The notes under the pieces are model-generated. The model did not search any database. It was not told the DNA's origin and worked only from the letters and a program-made list of their open reading frames with translations. Positions 1-7,000 of a stretch of 15,081 nt of DNA are shown in pieces; positions within the stretch are counted from its first letter, which is position 1; each line of letters starts with the position of its first letter. The translations under genes were made by a program, and so were the position numbers. Source of the stretch: Anaerolineaceae bacterium (GTDB lineage: Bacteria > Chloroflexota > Anaerolineae > Anaerolineales > Anaerolineaceae). The stretch is from the NCBI GenBank assembly GCA_021107195.1, contig JAIOTF010000292.1, positions 1-15,081 on the forward strand. The letters are read 5' to 3'.

Positions 1-24
1 TTCTCCTCTTGTTTTTTCTGGCAT

Positions 25-53
25 CAAAAAAGCTGTGGCAAAACCACAGCTTT
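25..53 (-). terminator. Rho-independent terminator after the membrane-anchored CarboxypepD_reg-like gene
   Basis: A perfect 10-bp stem (29-38 pairing with 44-53, sequence AAAGCTGTGG / CCACAGCTTT) with a 5-base loop. On the minus strand it runs into a T-rich tract (complement of the A-run at 26-31). It lies 37 bases past the stop of the minus-strand gene ending at 90, so it fits as the end of the pilin-like operon. On the plus strand the stem is followed by only three T and then AATATAA, so termination in that direction would be weak. Confidence 0.85.
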
Positions 54-89
54 AATATAACGCAAAAATTAATTGAAAGGCAAAATGAA

Positions 90-524
90 TTACTCAACCC
101 AGGGCACTTCCAAGACTTCAATGGCGATCGTTCCCGCGTCCAGGGTGCTGCCGGCACTAACTGTTACTAAACGCTCTACCCCCCGGCCTTCAAACCCGGC
201 CACAAGGACATGCTCCCCTGCAGTCACATCAGCAAGCAAGAAATCGCCATTGGCATCTGTCCGGGTTGAAATTTTTCCATTTTCCAGAAATACTTCAGCC
301 TGATAGAGCGCAATTCCATTTGTATCAACAACCCGGCCACTGATACTCCCTGCGCCACGCAGCACAGCACCGCTGTCACTGCGCAGGAAATTGAAAAGGG
401 CTAATGCAACAGCAATCACAAATAAAACAACGATCAAAAACCAACTGCGTTTTTTACCCTGTGGTTGTTGATCCGGGGAAACCGATGAAAAATCCTGTAA
501 AGACGGCGAATCATTTAATGACAT
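90..524 (-). CDS. Membrane-anchored protein with a carboxypeptidase-regulatory-like (beta-sandwich) domain
   Basis: A 144-residue protein. Residues 1-26 are polar and end in a basic GKKR patch. Residues 28-47 form one hydrophobic segment, so the N-terminus is probably cytoplasmic and the rest outside. Residues 59-144 start with GSISGRVVDTNG and continue with a TDANGDFLL turn and a GEHVLVA strand, the wording of CarboxypepD_reg-like (DUF4480/transthyretin-type) modules, which are small beta-sandwiches found on surface proteins. The start is an ATG preceded at 6 bases by AGAGG. The gene begins 44 bases after the stop of the pilin-like gene, so the two are probably co-transcribed. That suggests a shared role at the cell surface, for example assembly or anchoring of the pilin-like protein, but this is inference. 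No enzyme motif is visible. Confidence 0.75.
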   Translation of the reverse strand: MSLNDSPSLQDFSSVSPDQQPQGKKRSWFLIVVLFVIAVALALFNFLRSDSGAVLRGAGSISGRVVDTNGIALYQAEVFLENGKISTRTDANGDFLLADVTAGEHVLVAGFEGRGVERLVTVSAGSTLDAGTIAIEVLEVPWVE

Positions 525-568
525 AAAACACCTCTTTCTACTTCAATCCTCTCTGTAAAACATCGACA

Positions 569-1282
569 TCAACGTAAAGGCTCAATGCTGAAATTATCCA
601 TACAGACAGATGTACTATCCCAGGTACGCAAGCCAACTCCGCCCGATTCATAATTCGGATCCGTGAAGGTCAACACTTCCTCGCCATCGACAAAAGCTGT
701 GAAGGTATCGCCTTTAACCTGCACTTCAAGATCACGAGCCGAGCCATGCCAATCGTATCCCGGCACCCGGTTCCTCACGATGGGCGGGTTAATCTCGTGA
801 CCGTTGACCCATTTGCGAACCACGAATCCCCTCAAACCGGGGTCGTACTGAAATGCATACCCATTTGGTCTATCATCGTAATTCTGAAGGCGGAAGAAGA
901 TACCATAGCCATTACCTTCAGAAAGTGTGGCTCCATTGAGATGAACAGTATAATCATCTGGCACATGGTCTTCCATGGAGCATTGATTGTAAAGGTAATT
1001 TCGCCATGCGTTGCTCGTATTACACAACTGACCGTCCCGGGCCTCCCAGCCGAATCCCTTTGCAGATTCCCATCCGTCCATTGAATCAAACGAAGACTGG
1101 CAATAAGCACTTTCGCAATATTGGGAGGAAGCACCAAGTCCATCGAGCACCCGGCAAAAGACTTCCCGCACACTGGTACCTGCTGCTTCCAGTGACATGA
1201 CCGCGACAGATACTACCAATGCAATAATGATAGCGTATTCAGTAATCCCCTGACCCTGAAACGTTTCTTTGTGCTTATTCAT
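569..1282 (-). CDS. Flp-type pilin-like protein with C-terminal LamG/DUF1080-like beta-sandwich domain
   Basis: A 237-residue protein from the ATG at 1282; the frame stays open upstream to 1339, but that stretch (IICDRQGSFFPGK) is unlike a pilin leader. Residues 8-24 read FQGQGITEYAIIIALVV, the processing site and hydrophobic helix of Flp/TadE-class prepilins. Cleavage after Gly10 would leave Glu at position +5, as prepilin peptidases of this class require. From about residue 62 it changes to a domain of roughly 175 residues with DGWE, a GNGYGIFFRLQNYDDRPNGY strand pair, VNG, an FVDGEEVLTFTD hairpin and GGVGLRTW, which matches the concanavalin-like fold of DUF1080/LamG modules. These often bind or cleave glycans. 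Six cysteines (43, 56, 61, 87, 101, 227) could form disulfides. Ordinary Flp pilins are only 50-80 residues, so the fusion is unusual. SD support is weak (AAGGA lies about 14 bases upstream of the ATG). A GTG one codon earlier is an alternative start. Confidence 0.7.
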   Translation of the reverse strand: MNKHKETFQGQGITEYAIIIALVVSVAVMSLEAAGTSVREVFCRVLDGLGASSQYCESAYCQSSFDSMDGWESAKGFGWEARDGQLCNTSNAWRNYLYNQCSMEDHVPDDYTVHLNGATLSEGNGYGIFFRLQNYDDRPNGYAFQYDPGLRGFVVRKWVNGHEINPPIVRNRVPGYDWHGSARDLEVQVKGDTFTAFVDGEEVLTFTDPNYESGGVGLRTWDSTSVCMDNFSIEPLR

Positions 1283-1381
1283 CACTTTATCGGCATCCTT
1301 TCCCGGAAAAAACGACCCTTGTCTATCACATATTATCATAAGATTCCCAAATCATAAATGAAATATCTGTAAATATTCTAT

Positions 1382-1945
1382 CTAAACCTTGCTGACCGTT
1401 TGATACTGAAATGCAGCCATCTTATCCAATAAATCTTCAGGATTTTCATCTACGAGCAGCATCCGCAAATGCTGTTCACGAACAAAACCCTGCTCGCTGG
1501 TAGAGCGCAAAAATTCCAGCAGGTGGTCATAATAACCATCCACATTAAGCAAACCTACAGGGTTGTGATGAATGCCAAGCTGAAGCCAGGTAAGGGCCTC
1601 AAATAACTCCTCAAAGGTGCCAAAGCCGCCCGGCAAGGCAATGAAACCATCCGACAGGCTGGCCATCATCGCTTTGCGCTCGTGCATGGTATCCACAATG
1701 CGCAAATCATCCAGCTCGTTCTTGCCGGTCTCCATGTCAAACAAGGCCCTGGTGATAACGCCCGTCACCTGTCCGCCGGCCTCCAGCACAGCATCGGCGA
1801 GGATGCCCATGATGCCGACCTTGCCGCCGCCATACACCAGACGGATTTTGCGATTTGAAAGAGCAAGTCCCATTTCCTGGGCTGCCGATGTATATGCCTT
1901 CCGATTGCCGTTGTTGGAACCGCAAAACACACAGATATTTTTCAT
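1382..1945 (-). CDS. LOG-family protein (TIGR00730), putative nucleoside 5'-monophosphate phosphoribohydrolase
   Basis: A 187-residue Rossmann-fold protein of normal length for the family. It starts CVFCGSNNGN (residues 5-14), has the dinucleotide-like LVYGGGKVGIMG segment (37-48), the MHERK motif (87-91) and the catalytic PGGFGTFEE motif (105-113). Arg90 and Glu112/Glu113 are the residues used by LOG enzymes to split N6-substituted adenosine monophosphate, or AMP-like nucleotides, into base and ribose 5-phosphate. The ATG at 1945 is chosen over the upstream ATG at 1978 because AAAGGTGG lies 4 bases before it. Bacterial LOG proteins act in cytosolic nucleotide salvage or clean-up; cytokinin production cannot be inferred from sequence alone. 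A -10-like TAAAAT on the minus strand at 2003-2008 may be its promoter, as the next gene upstream has its own terminator. Confidence 0.88.
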   Translation of the reverse strand: MKNICVFCGSNNGNRKAYTSAAQEMGLALSNRKIRLVYGGGKVGIMGILADAVLEAGGQVTGVITRALFDMETGKNELDDLRIVDTMHERKAMMASLSDGFIALPGGFGTFEELFEALTWLQLGIHHNPVGLLNVDGYYDHLLEFLRSTSEQGFVREQHLRMLLVDENPEDLLDKMAAFQYQTVSKV

Positions 1946-2002
1946 AATGCCACCTTTATAGTACTGAATTCGTCCCACAGTTTTTTATTCAAGCTGCTTG
2001 CT

Positions 2003-2008
2003 ATTTTA
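2003..2008 (-). promoter_or_regulatory. Possible -10 box (TAAAAT) for the LOG-family gene
   Basis: TAAAAT on the minus strand between the gyrB terminator and the LOG gene, 57 bases before its ATG. A TAGACA element sits 19 bases upstream, one mismatch from TTGACA but with long spacing. The same TAAAAT hexamer appears in other intergenic promoters of this window. Tentative. Confidence 0.35.
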
Positions 2009-2036
2009 CTATATTCATTCGCTTGAATGTCTACAG

Positions 2037-2064
2037 AAAATGCCGCCAACACTGTTGACGGCAT
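2037..2064 (-). terminator. Probable terminator downstream of gyrB
   Basis: Imperfect inverted repeat 2040-2064: ATGCCG and CAAC pair with GTTG and CGGCAT, with one C/A mismatch and a 3-base loop. On the minus strand it is followed by TTTTC. It starts 30 bases after the gyrB stop at 2094. The U-tract is short, so efficiency is uncertain. Confidence 0.55.
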
Positions 2065-2093
2065 AGAAAAACACTGTTTGTCTCCGGGTTCGT

Positions 2094-4019
2094 CTAAATA
2101 TCCAGGTTACGCACTTCGCTGGCATGAGTCTGAATGAAACGAGTGCGCGGCGGAACCGCTGCGCCCATGAGCATGTCGAAAGTACGGTCAGCAGCGGTGG
2201 CATCTTCGATGGTCACCAGGAGCAGGGTGCGTGTTTCGGGATTCATGGTAGTGTCCCAAAGCTGATCCGGGTTCATTTCACCAAGACCTTTGTAACGCTG
2301 CAAGCTGACCTTGTCCTGAGTGACACCGAGTTCTTTGAAAAACTTTTCTTTGGCACCTTCGGTATACAAGTAGGTTGATTTCTTTTTATGGGTGATCCTA
2401 TACAGCGGCGGCTGGGCAATGTAAAGATGTCCTTCGTCGATGAGAGGCTGCATGTAACGGAAGAAGAAGGTCAGCAGCAGGGTACGAATATGGCTACCAT
2501 CAACATCAGCGTCGGTCATGATAATCACCCGTCCATAGCGGAGATTATCGACAGTGAATCCTTCGCCAATACCGGTTCCCAATGCTGAAATGAGAGACTT
2601 GACCTCTTTATTTGAGAGTATCTTGTCGAGGCGGGCACGCTCGGTATTGAGGATCTTGCCGCGCAGGGGCAGGATGGCCTGGAAGTGACGATCACGGCCT
2701 TGTTTGGCCGAGCCGCCTGCCGAGTCACCATCAAAGATGTACAACTCGGTCCGTTACGGATACAGCTCGGAGCAATCAGCAAGCTTACCGGGGAGGGTCA
2801 GGCTTTCCAACGCTGATTTGCGAATGACAAGATCACGCGCTTTGCGGGCGGCATCTCTGGCCCGGAAAGAGGTGAGGCATTTCTTGATAATGGCTTTCCC
2901 GGCGGAAGGGTTTTCCTCGAGAAATGTTGAGAATGCTTCGCCCACAGCCTGCTGCACCAGTGTCTGCACTTCGGGGTTCATCAACTTGACCTTGGTCTGG
3001 CTTTCAAACTGGGGGTCAGGGTGCTTGACACTGACAATGGCGGTAAGCCCTTCACGGGTATCTTCACCGGAAAAATTGGGGTCCGAGTCCTTAAGCAAAC
3101 TGTTGCGGCGGGCGTAGTCATTGATCACACGGGTGATCGCGGCACGTAAACCGGTAAGGTGCGTCCCTCCGTCCATGGTATGGATCGTGTTGGCGAAAGA
3201 ATAGACGGATTCGGAATAAGATTCAGTGTACTGAATGGACGCTTCAATGCCAATCGATTCAAGTTCAGAATCGGCATAAACCACCGGATGAAGGGCTTTG
3301 CGGTTGCGGTTGAGATAACGCACAAAAGAGCTGATGCCGCCCTCGAAATAAAAGGCCATCTGCCGGTTCTGGCGTTCATCCACGAGGCTGATTTTGACCT
3401 TGCGGGTAACAAATGCCATTTCCCGGAAACGCTGCGAAAGGGTATCAAAGCGGAAAGAAACATCCTCAATGAAGATGGTACGGTCAAAACGGAAGGTGGT
3501 CTTATTACCTGTTTTACTTTCCTTGCATTTACCAATCACTTCCACAGGGCCTGTCGGCCGGCCGCGTTCATAGCGCTGTTTGTGGATCTTGCCCTCGCGA
3601 TAAACAATAACTTCGCACCATTCAGAGAGGGCATTGACGGCAGAAACGCCAACACCATGCAAGCCGCCGGAAACCTTATAACTGCCGCTATCGAATTTGC
3701 CGCCAGCATGCAGGATGGTCATGACCACTTCGAGTGCAGAGCGGTTCATCGTGGGGTGAATACCCACTGGAATACCACGGCCATTGTCGGTGACGGTAAC
3801 GCTATCATCTTCATGGATGGTTACGCTGATCTCAGTACAATACCCCGCCAGCGCTTCATCGATAGAATTGTCCACTACTTCGTAGACCAGGTGATGTAAT
3901 GCCTTGAGGTCAGTACCGCCAACATACATACCAGGACGGCGGCGGACGGCTTCCAAGCCTTCCAGTACCTGAATATCATTCGCATCATACGAATGGACAA
4001 TTTTGTCTTGATCTGCCAC
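2094..4019 (-). pseudogene. gyrB: gyrB, DNA gyrase subunit B, interrupted by an in-frame TAA at codon 422
   Basis: The frame encodes 641 codons, the usual GyrB length, from a GTG at 4019 with GGAGG five bases upstream. GyrB is the ATPase subunit that, with GyrA, introduces negative supercoils. The N-terminal GHKL ATPase is intact: EVVDN (47-51), TVTDNGRGIP (75-84) and GGLHGVGVSAVN (118-129). The TOPRIM domain follows with GDSAGGSAKQGR (431-442), LPLRGKILN and the metal-binding MTDADVDG (D503, D505, D507). The C-terminal QRYKGLGEMN motif and the ending RNLDI are present. A TAA at 2754-2756 (codon 422) splits the frame into 421 and about 219 residues; there is no frameshift. Around it the expected SERDP reads SELYP, and the expected YIVEGD reads YIFDGD, replacing the catalytic TOPRIM Glu (E424 in E. 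coli) by Asp at 430. All five codons are explained by single G to T changes on the coding strand. Elsewhere the gene shows normal conservation, so a sequencing or assembly artefact is likelier than a decayed gene. It follows the membrane-protein gene by 31 bases. Confidence 0.9.
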
Positions 4020-4050
4020 AAAGTCCTCCAAAACCGAAAAAATAAGAATG

Positions 4051-5058
4051 TCAGGAATGCAGAGGTTCGTCTTGCTTCTTCTGCATATGCGCTTCAAGCC
4101 AATCAACACCCTGTCGATAATACACAAAAGTGGCTGCCAGAAGCCCCGAACTGATAAATGCATGTCCAGCGATGCCCACCAGGGCCATCCACGAATCCCA
4201 CTCTGCCAGAAGCCAGATAATATTCATGCCCTGACCGATCAAAACAATCAAGAGGATCATCAATCCAGTATTTGGCATAAACATCCTGGCAAGACGCAAA
4301 CTCTGAAATATGGCATCCCGGGCGCGGATCTTTTTCATAAAAATACCATGCGGCGAAAAGAAGAGCGGGAGTAGCAGCCAAAGAATAATGAACGTCATGG
4401 CAAACAAAACGATCTGCCCCAACATGGGATTGATCAACGCCGAAATCGATAGAACGACGAACAAGGGCACAGCGATGATCATCAGGACCAGGATCAGGAT
4501 GACGGTCAACAGCATGGTTTGCAGAAACTGTCTTGCAAGCATACGCACCGAGAAAGGCTGGGTAGATTCACTGCTGGAGCGAGCGACAGAGCTGAAATAG
4601 ATCGTTCCAAGCAGAATGCCAGCTAACATAATCAGAAACCAGGAACCAAAAGCCGCCAGAAATGACGGGGATTCATAAATTCCTGCCTGAGCAAACGGAT
4701 TGCTGATGACGCCGCGGAAGGCCAGCAAACTGGGTACACCAACGGGCAGGGTACGCAGGGCACTGAACAAATTGAAATGTTCAAAAATCGTATCCCATGC
4801 TTCCTGACTCTGACGCATCATCTCCAGCAATTCAGGAGACATCTGCGGCCCCAACTCAATGGCCTGCGCATTCAACGCCTGCAATCCTGGTGACAAGAGG
4901 CTTTTTAAGCGTAGATGCGGCCCAAACCACAGCAAAAGGTCCACAACTATGGGCAGAATGATCAAAGAAACATTGTTGGCAACCGCATTAAAACCCGCTC
5001 CCAGCGAAGGAATCAACCGAGGCGGGCTCGCCGCTACCTGCTCAAATTTACGTTCCAT
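4051..5058 (-). CDS. Multi-pass membrane protein of unknown function
   Basis: A 335-residue protein with about six hydrophobic segments, near residues 28-46, 134-156, 178-206, 212-234, 263-285 and 291-314. A hydrophilic stretch of about 85 residues (48-133) lies after the first helix. A polar SSSESTQP stretch (161-168) precedes the third helix, and a basic MKKIRARDAIFQSLRLAR loop (241-258) resembles the cytoplasmic loops of uncharacterised membrane proteins in which short repeats of this type precede paired helices. The C-terminus is short and charged. I do not recognise a named family or a catalytic motif. The gene directly precedes gyrB (31-base gap) and is probably transcribed with it. The ATG at 5058 has no clear SD but lies 9 bases after a TGGTAAAAT extended -10 box, so its mRNA leader would be very short. 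Confidence 0.75.
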   Translation of the reverse strand: MERKFEQVAASPPRLIPSLGAGFNAVANNVSLIILPIVVDLLLWFGPHLRLKSLLSPGLQALNAQAIELGPQMSPELLEMMRQSQEAWDTIFEHFNLFSALRTLPVGVPSLLAFRGVISNPFAQAGIYESPSFLAAFGSWFLIMLAGILLGTIYFSSVARSSSESTQPFSVRMLARQFLQTMLLTVILILVLMIIAVPLFVVLSISALINPMLGQIVLFAMTFIILWLLLPLFFSPHGIFMKKIRARDAIFQSLRLARMFMPNTGLMILLIVLIGQGMNIIWLLAEWDSWMALVGIAGHAFISSGLLAATFVYYRQGVDWLEAHMQKKQDEPLHS

Positions 5059-5067
5059 AACAGCTTA

Positions 5068-5076
5068 ATTTTACCA
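5068..5076 (-). promoter_or_regulatory. Extended -10 promoter (TGG-TAAAAT) for the membrane protein and gyrB
   Basis: On the minus strand, TGG followed by TAAAAT (5073-5068), with no recognisable -35 box 16-18 bases upstream. The extended TGn element can compensate for that. The -10 box ends 9 bases before the ATG, so transcription would begin only one to three bases before the start codon. No SD precedes this ATG. Confidence 0.5.
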
Positions 5077-5227
5077 TATCCACTTGCATGTCTCCTGTAA
5101 AATTGAACAAATTTTCAGGGTTTGGAATACCGGAAAAATGCCTGCAATAGATGATTGACTTAATGGCTATGCGCAATCATATAGTGAAAATGCCCACACA
5201 TAGGGCATACTTCAAATTCAAACCCAC

Positions 5228-5256
5228 TTGGCAGACGGGCGGCAGACGGTTACAAT
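5228..5256 (+). promoter_or_regulatory. Sigma-70-type promoter giving a leaderless mRNA
   Basis: TTGGCA at 5228-5233 and TACAAT at 5251-5256 are separated by exactly 17 bases and each differ by one base from consensus. The ATG of the plus-strand gene is at 5263, six bases after the -10 box, where transcription is expected to begin. There is no SD before that ATG. The sequence predicts an mRNA starting at or within a base of the start codon. Confidence 0.7.
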
Positions 5257-5262
5257 CAAGTT

Positions 5263-6081
5263 ATGCAAGAGCATCATTCCTTCCCCGACGCCAACCGACT
5301 AAGTGTATTGGCTGCGATCATTCTGTTTGTATATGCATTGGTCCCCTTCGTTGATCTCCCACCGCGGGAGATTGCAATCAGTCTGTTCAGGATCCAGTTC
5401 AACTTCAATTTCAATATCCATACCCTGGTTTCGCTGCTGGTGGCTGCCCTGGCAGCGGTCGGTTCCGAATGGCTGGTACGCAGTCACCCCAATCTCGGAG
5501 AAGAGCAACCCACATACCAGCACTGGCTGCTGCCGGCATTTTCAGCCTGGGTGATTGATGTCCCGCTATCCACCATCGCCATCGGCCCGCAGTGGTGGAT
5601 CATCTTTGGTTTTGGCGGACTATTCCTGGTGCTGGTCTTTGTGGCAGAATACATCTCGGTCGACTTATCTGACTCATATCATGTGCCGGCCAGTGTCGCT
5701 CTGTCCGCTGTGTCGTTTGCCTTGTATCTTGTGCTCGCGATCACCGTTCGGGCGGCCAATATGCGCCTGTACCTGTTGGTACCGGCCATGGTGCTGCCCG
5801 CTGCGCTGGTTTGTCTGCGCACGCTCTACCTGAGATCAAGCGGGCAGTGGTCAATCGAATGGGGTGTAGCAACGGCTTTGATCATTGGACAACTCACAAT
5901 TGGTTTGCATTACCTGCGCCTGTCTCCACCGACCTTTGGTATCATTCTGCTCAGTGTTCTGTACGCGATAACCAGTATTTCAGCGGCTGTAGTTGAGGAA
6001 CGGCCAATACGCACTGCATGGATCGAGCCAGCGGTAATGCTGGCCGTGTTTTTGGCGTTGGCAGCGGTCTTCCAATTCTAA
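5263..6081 (+). CDS. DUF5656-like multi-pass membrane protein
   Basis: A 272-residue, strongly hydrophobic protein with about eight predicted helices and short loops. It begins with a polar N-terminus (QEHHSFPDANR) and a first helix near residues 13-31. A PPREIAISLFRIQ amphipathic stretch follows, then helices near 52-70, 90-106, 112-128, 143-161, 168-185, 200-212 plus 222-241, and 251-271. It has no catalytic signature and few charged residues in the helices. The overall look matches the DUF5656 family known mainly from Chloroflexota; I assign this from memory of the pattern, so the family name is tentative. Function is unknown. The start is fixed by a near-consensus promoter whose predicted start site falls on the ATG. 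The next plus-strand gene begins 179 bases later. Confidence 0.7.
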   Translation: MQEHHSFPDANRLSVLAAIILFVYALVPFVDLPPREIAISLFRIQFNFNFNIHTLVSLLVAALAAVGSEWLVRSHPNLGEEQPTYQHWLLPAFSAWVIDVPLSTIAIGPQWWIIFGFGGLFLVLVFVAEYISVDLSDSYHVPASVALSAVSFALYLVLAITVRAANMRLYLLVPAMVLPAALVCLRTLYLRSSGQWSIEWGVATALIIGQLTIGLHYLRLSPPTFGIILLSVLYAITSISAAVVEERPIRTAWIEPAVMLAVFLALAAVFQF

Positions 6082-6109
6082 ACAGCCCTGTCCCTAAATA
6101 TCACACTCA

Positions 6110-6118
6110 TGTTAAAAT
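6110..6118 (+). promoter_or_regulatory. Extended -10 box (TGT-TAAAAT) upstream of plsY
   Basis: TGT followed by TAAAAT, identical in form to elements at 5068-5076 (minus) and 14089-14097 (plus). No good -35 box is seen. It would give plsY a leader of about 135 bases. That leader contains the direct repeat ACAAATCCG (near 6124 and 6160), of unknown meaning. Confidence 0.4.
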
Positions 6119-6260
6119 ATGTACACAAATCCGCAATTCATGATCATTTGAATCGAAAACAAATCCGTTTCTTAGCGGTCCGGGAGTTGCGTTTGTCCAG
6201 CTTGCATGGTTCACTGCCAACCAACGCCACCGCTCATCAATCACTGTGAAAAGAGTTTTT

Positions 6261-6941
6261 ATGGAAATCGCAATTATTTTGTTAATCTGTTATCTGCTTG
6301 GCGCCATTCCGTTTGGCCTGTTGTGGGTCAAACTATTCGCCGGTAAAGATATTCGTGAAATTGCCAGCGGCCGTACTGGCGGCACAAATGCCATGCGCGC
6401 TGGTGGCACATGGGTCGGGTTATTGACCGGCATCATGGATATATTTAAAGGCTTTTCCACCTACTGGATCGTGCAAGGGTTTGGGATCAATAACCCCTGG
6501 GTACGAGTCGGGGCAGCGCTGGCAGCCATCATCGGGCACAATTATTCCGTTTTTCTCATGGAACGCAATGAAGCAGGCAAGCTGCGCCTGCGAGGCGGCG
6601 CAGGCGGCGCAACCGCTTTTGGCGGCACATTGGCGCTGTGGCCACTGGGCGGATTGATCATCTTTCCCTTGTCGGTGGCAGTCTTTTTTGTGATCGGTTA
6701 TGCCTCGGCAACAACGATGAGCATCGCCTTCTTTTCTGCGATTATCTTCCTTGTACGTGTACTGGTGAAAGCGCCGGGGGCAGAGTGGGCGTATGTGATC
6801 TACAGCCTGGCGGCGGAAGCGATCCTGATGTATGCACTGCGGCCAAATATCAAACGCCTGATAGAAGGCACAGAACGCCCGGTTGGCCTGCGCGCTGCCC
6901 GGCAAAGAAAAAAAGAAACTCCCTCCTCTAATACAGAGTAG
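6261..6941 (+). CDS. plsY: PlsY-family glycerol-3-phosphate acyltransferase, divergent clade
   Basis: PlsY is an integral inner-membrane enzyme that transfers an acyl group from acyl phosphate to glycerol 3-phosphate, the first step of phospholipid synthesis. The 226-residue protein has the family layout: helix 1 with YLLGAIPFG (11-19), the SGRTGGTN loop (37-44) standing for the usual SGNIGATN, a DIFKG motif (60-64) and GHNYSVFL (92-99). The third motif is RGGAGGATAFGG (111-122) where most PlsY proteins have KGGKGVAT, so a normally conserved Lys is missing. An extra charged ERNEAGKLRLR insertion precedes it. The C-terminus ends in a basic, non-conserved tail. The ATG at 6261 places the first helix as in other PlsY proteins; a GTG at 6246 in the same frame would add five residues. 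Neither start has a strong SD. A good terminator follows at 6968. Confidence 0.85.
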   Translation: MEIAIILLICYLLGAIPFGLLWVKLFAGKDIREIASGRTGGTNAMRAGGTWVGLLTGIMDIFKGFSTYWIVQGFGINNPWVRVGAALAAIIGHNYSVFLMERNEAGKLRLRGGAGGATAFGGTLALWPLGGLIIFPLSVAVFFVIGYASATTMSIAFFSAIIFLVRVLVKAPGAEWAYVIYSLAAEAILMYALRPNIKRLIEGTERPVGLRAARQRKKETPSSNTE

Positions 6942-6967
6942 GGAGATGAATCCAAATTCAAGAAACG

Positions 6968-7000
6968 AGAAGCGGCGTCAGGACGATGCCGCTTCTTTTT
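6968..7000 (+). terminator. Rho-independent terminator of plsY, overlapping the end of the MBL gene
   Basis: A 9-bp stem AGAAGCGGC (6968-6976) / GCCGCTTCT (6988-6996) with an 11-base loop and a T-run to 7000 on the plus strand. Its right arm and loop lie inside the last codons of the convergent MBL-fold gene (stop at 6978). On the minus strand the stem is followed by CGTTTCTTG, a weak U-tract, so it may act only partly as a bidirectional terminator. Confidence 0.75.

Noticed and set aside
3159..3899. A 246-codon plus-strand frame inside gyrB
   Set aside because: It lies antisense to a clearly conserved gene, has no SD, and its protein has no recognisable features.
2094..4019. Frameshift or insertion in gyrB
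   Set aside because: Both parts lie in the same frame (start-to-restart distance divisible by three) and alignment with the expected protein needs no gap. The break is a base substitution to TAA.
4020..4163. Longer GyrB start upstream of 4019
   Set aside because: The extra residues overlap the end of the upstream membrane-protein gene and do not resemble GyrB. The GTG at 4019 has a strong SD at the right distance.
5190..5208. Terminator at ATGCCC/GGGCAT
   Set aside because: The stem has only 6 bp with a 7-base loop and no useful T-run on the plus strand; on the minus strand only TTTC follows. No gene ends nearby on either strand.
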